64,000 nucleotides of DNA. Source: Rhizobiales bacterium GAS188 (lineage in GTDB: Bacteria; Pseudomonadota; Alphaproteobacteria; Rhizobiales; Beijerinckiaceae). Position 1 is the first letter of the stretch, and the number at the start of each line of letters is the position of its first letter. A program made the translations under genes and the position numbers. The stretch spans positions 6,581,001 to 6,645,000 of the forward strand of contig FNSS01000001.1 in assembly GCA_900104855.1 (NCBI GenBank). Reading direction: 5' to 3'. The notes below the pieces were generated by a model. That model ran no database searches. It was not told the DNA's origin and worked only from the letters and a program-made list of their open reading frames with translations. Positions 63,925-64,000 of this stretch are shown here, piece by piece.

Positions 63925-64000
63925 GTGACCGATCAGACGCGACCCCAGAGCCGGACAAGCCAAGCCAGCAGCACATGGACGGAGGAATCCCGCCTGAAAC
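63925..64000 (+). CDS. Start of a coding region running off the window
   Basis: GTG 63925 follows GGTGGAGAG with seven bases' spacing and opens a frame (VTDQTRPQSRTSQASSTWT...) that continues to the right edge without a stop. A hydrophilic start of 25 residues gives no clue to function. An upstream ATG at 63892 in another frame stops after eleven codons. Support is the ribosome site and the open frame only. Confidence 0.4.
   Translation, partial: MTDQTRPQSRTSQASSTWTEESRLK

Overview
The window is GC-rich, densely coded chromosomal DNA from an alphaproteobacterium, most likely of the order Hyphomicrobiales (Rhizobiales). The evidence is the gene set: LdtR, its L,D-transpeptidase target and a DUF6163-like membrane protein, the ChpT histidine phosphotransferase, the DUF1134 protein EipA, a fused carnitine dehydrogenase-thioesterase, and small palindromic repeats of kinds common in that order. 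No rRNA, tRNA, CRISPR array or replication origin was seen.

Region 1-8.2 kb: the end of an MFS exporter, a secreted ClpP-fold-like protein in lower-GC DNA, a frameshifted remnant of a nuclease-like gene, a SnoaL-like protein, rimO, a DUF3303-like protein, a second MFS transporter, and a 3-hydroxyisobutyryl-CoA hydrolase-like gene coupled to a small membrane protein. Region 8.4-14.6 kb is the cell-wall locus ldtR...ldtP. Its two ends are separated by a complete IS5-family element (8952-9885, TGA target duplication), a Cys-rich small protein, and a divergent GntR regulator/aminotransferase pair with a perfect palindrome between them. Region 14.6-21.7 kb: an lldP-type permease, tpiA, small membrane and secreted proteins, chpT, a cysQ-like phosphatase and eipA.

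Region 22.0-29.3 kb is a complete dipeptide ABC transporter operon, dppA-dppA-dppBCDF, with two tandem binding-protein genes. Region 29.8-37.6 kb is the most interesting part. It holds a three-gene cassette: a TIR-domain protein with two further Rossmann-like modules, an overlapping 1612-residue STAND NTPase with a transmembrane helix and a TPR array built from eight units in exact 288-bp register, and an ADP-ribosylglycohydrolase. The TIR catalytic Glu, the NTPase Walker motifs and the glycohydrolase acidic motifs are all present. Together they look like an NAD/ADP-ribose-based conflict (defence) system.

Region 38.5-48.0 kb is a carnitine catabolic operon under a divergent GlxA/AraC-type regulator. 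It encodes a dehydrocarnitine-cleaving enzyme, fused carnitine dehydrogenase-thioesterase, a five-component peptide-type ABC transporter (with the two ATPases fused) and an HSL-type esterase. Region 48.3-53.5 kb is a TetR-controlled RND efflux pump. Region 53.8-63.7 kb: an M20 peptidase-nitroreductase pair, hppD with a divergent Lrp-type regulator, a TerB-like DUF533 protein, a graveyard of toxin-antitoxin genes in which a toxin has been reduced to its two ends while its operator and antitoxin survive, a TetR/DHA2 efflux pair, and gentisate 1,2-dioxygenase. A coding region appears to begin at 63925 and run off the edge.

A theme across the window is short perfect or near-perfect tandem duplications (units of 7, 12, 13, 15, 18 and 19 bp) placed at gene starts, stops or junctions. 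There are also several families of dispersed palindromic repeats.
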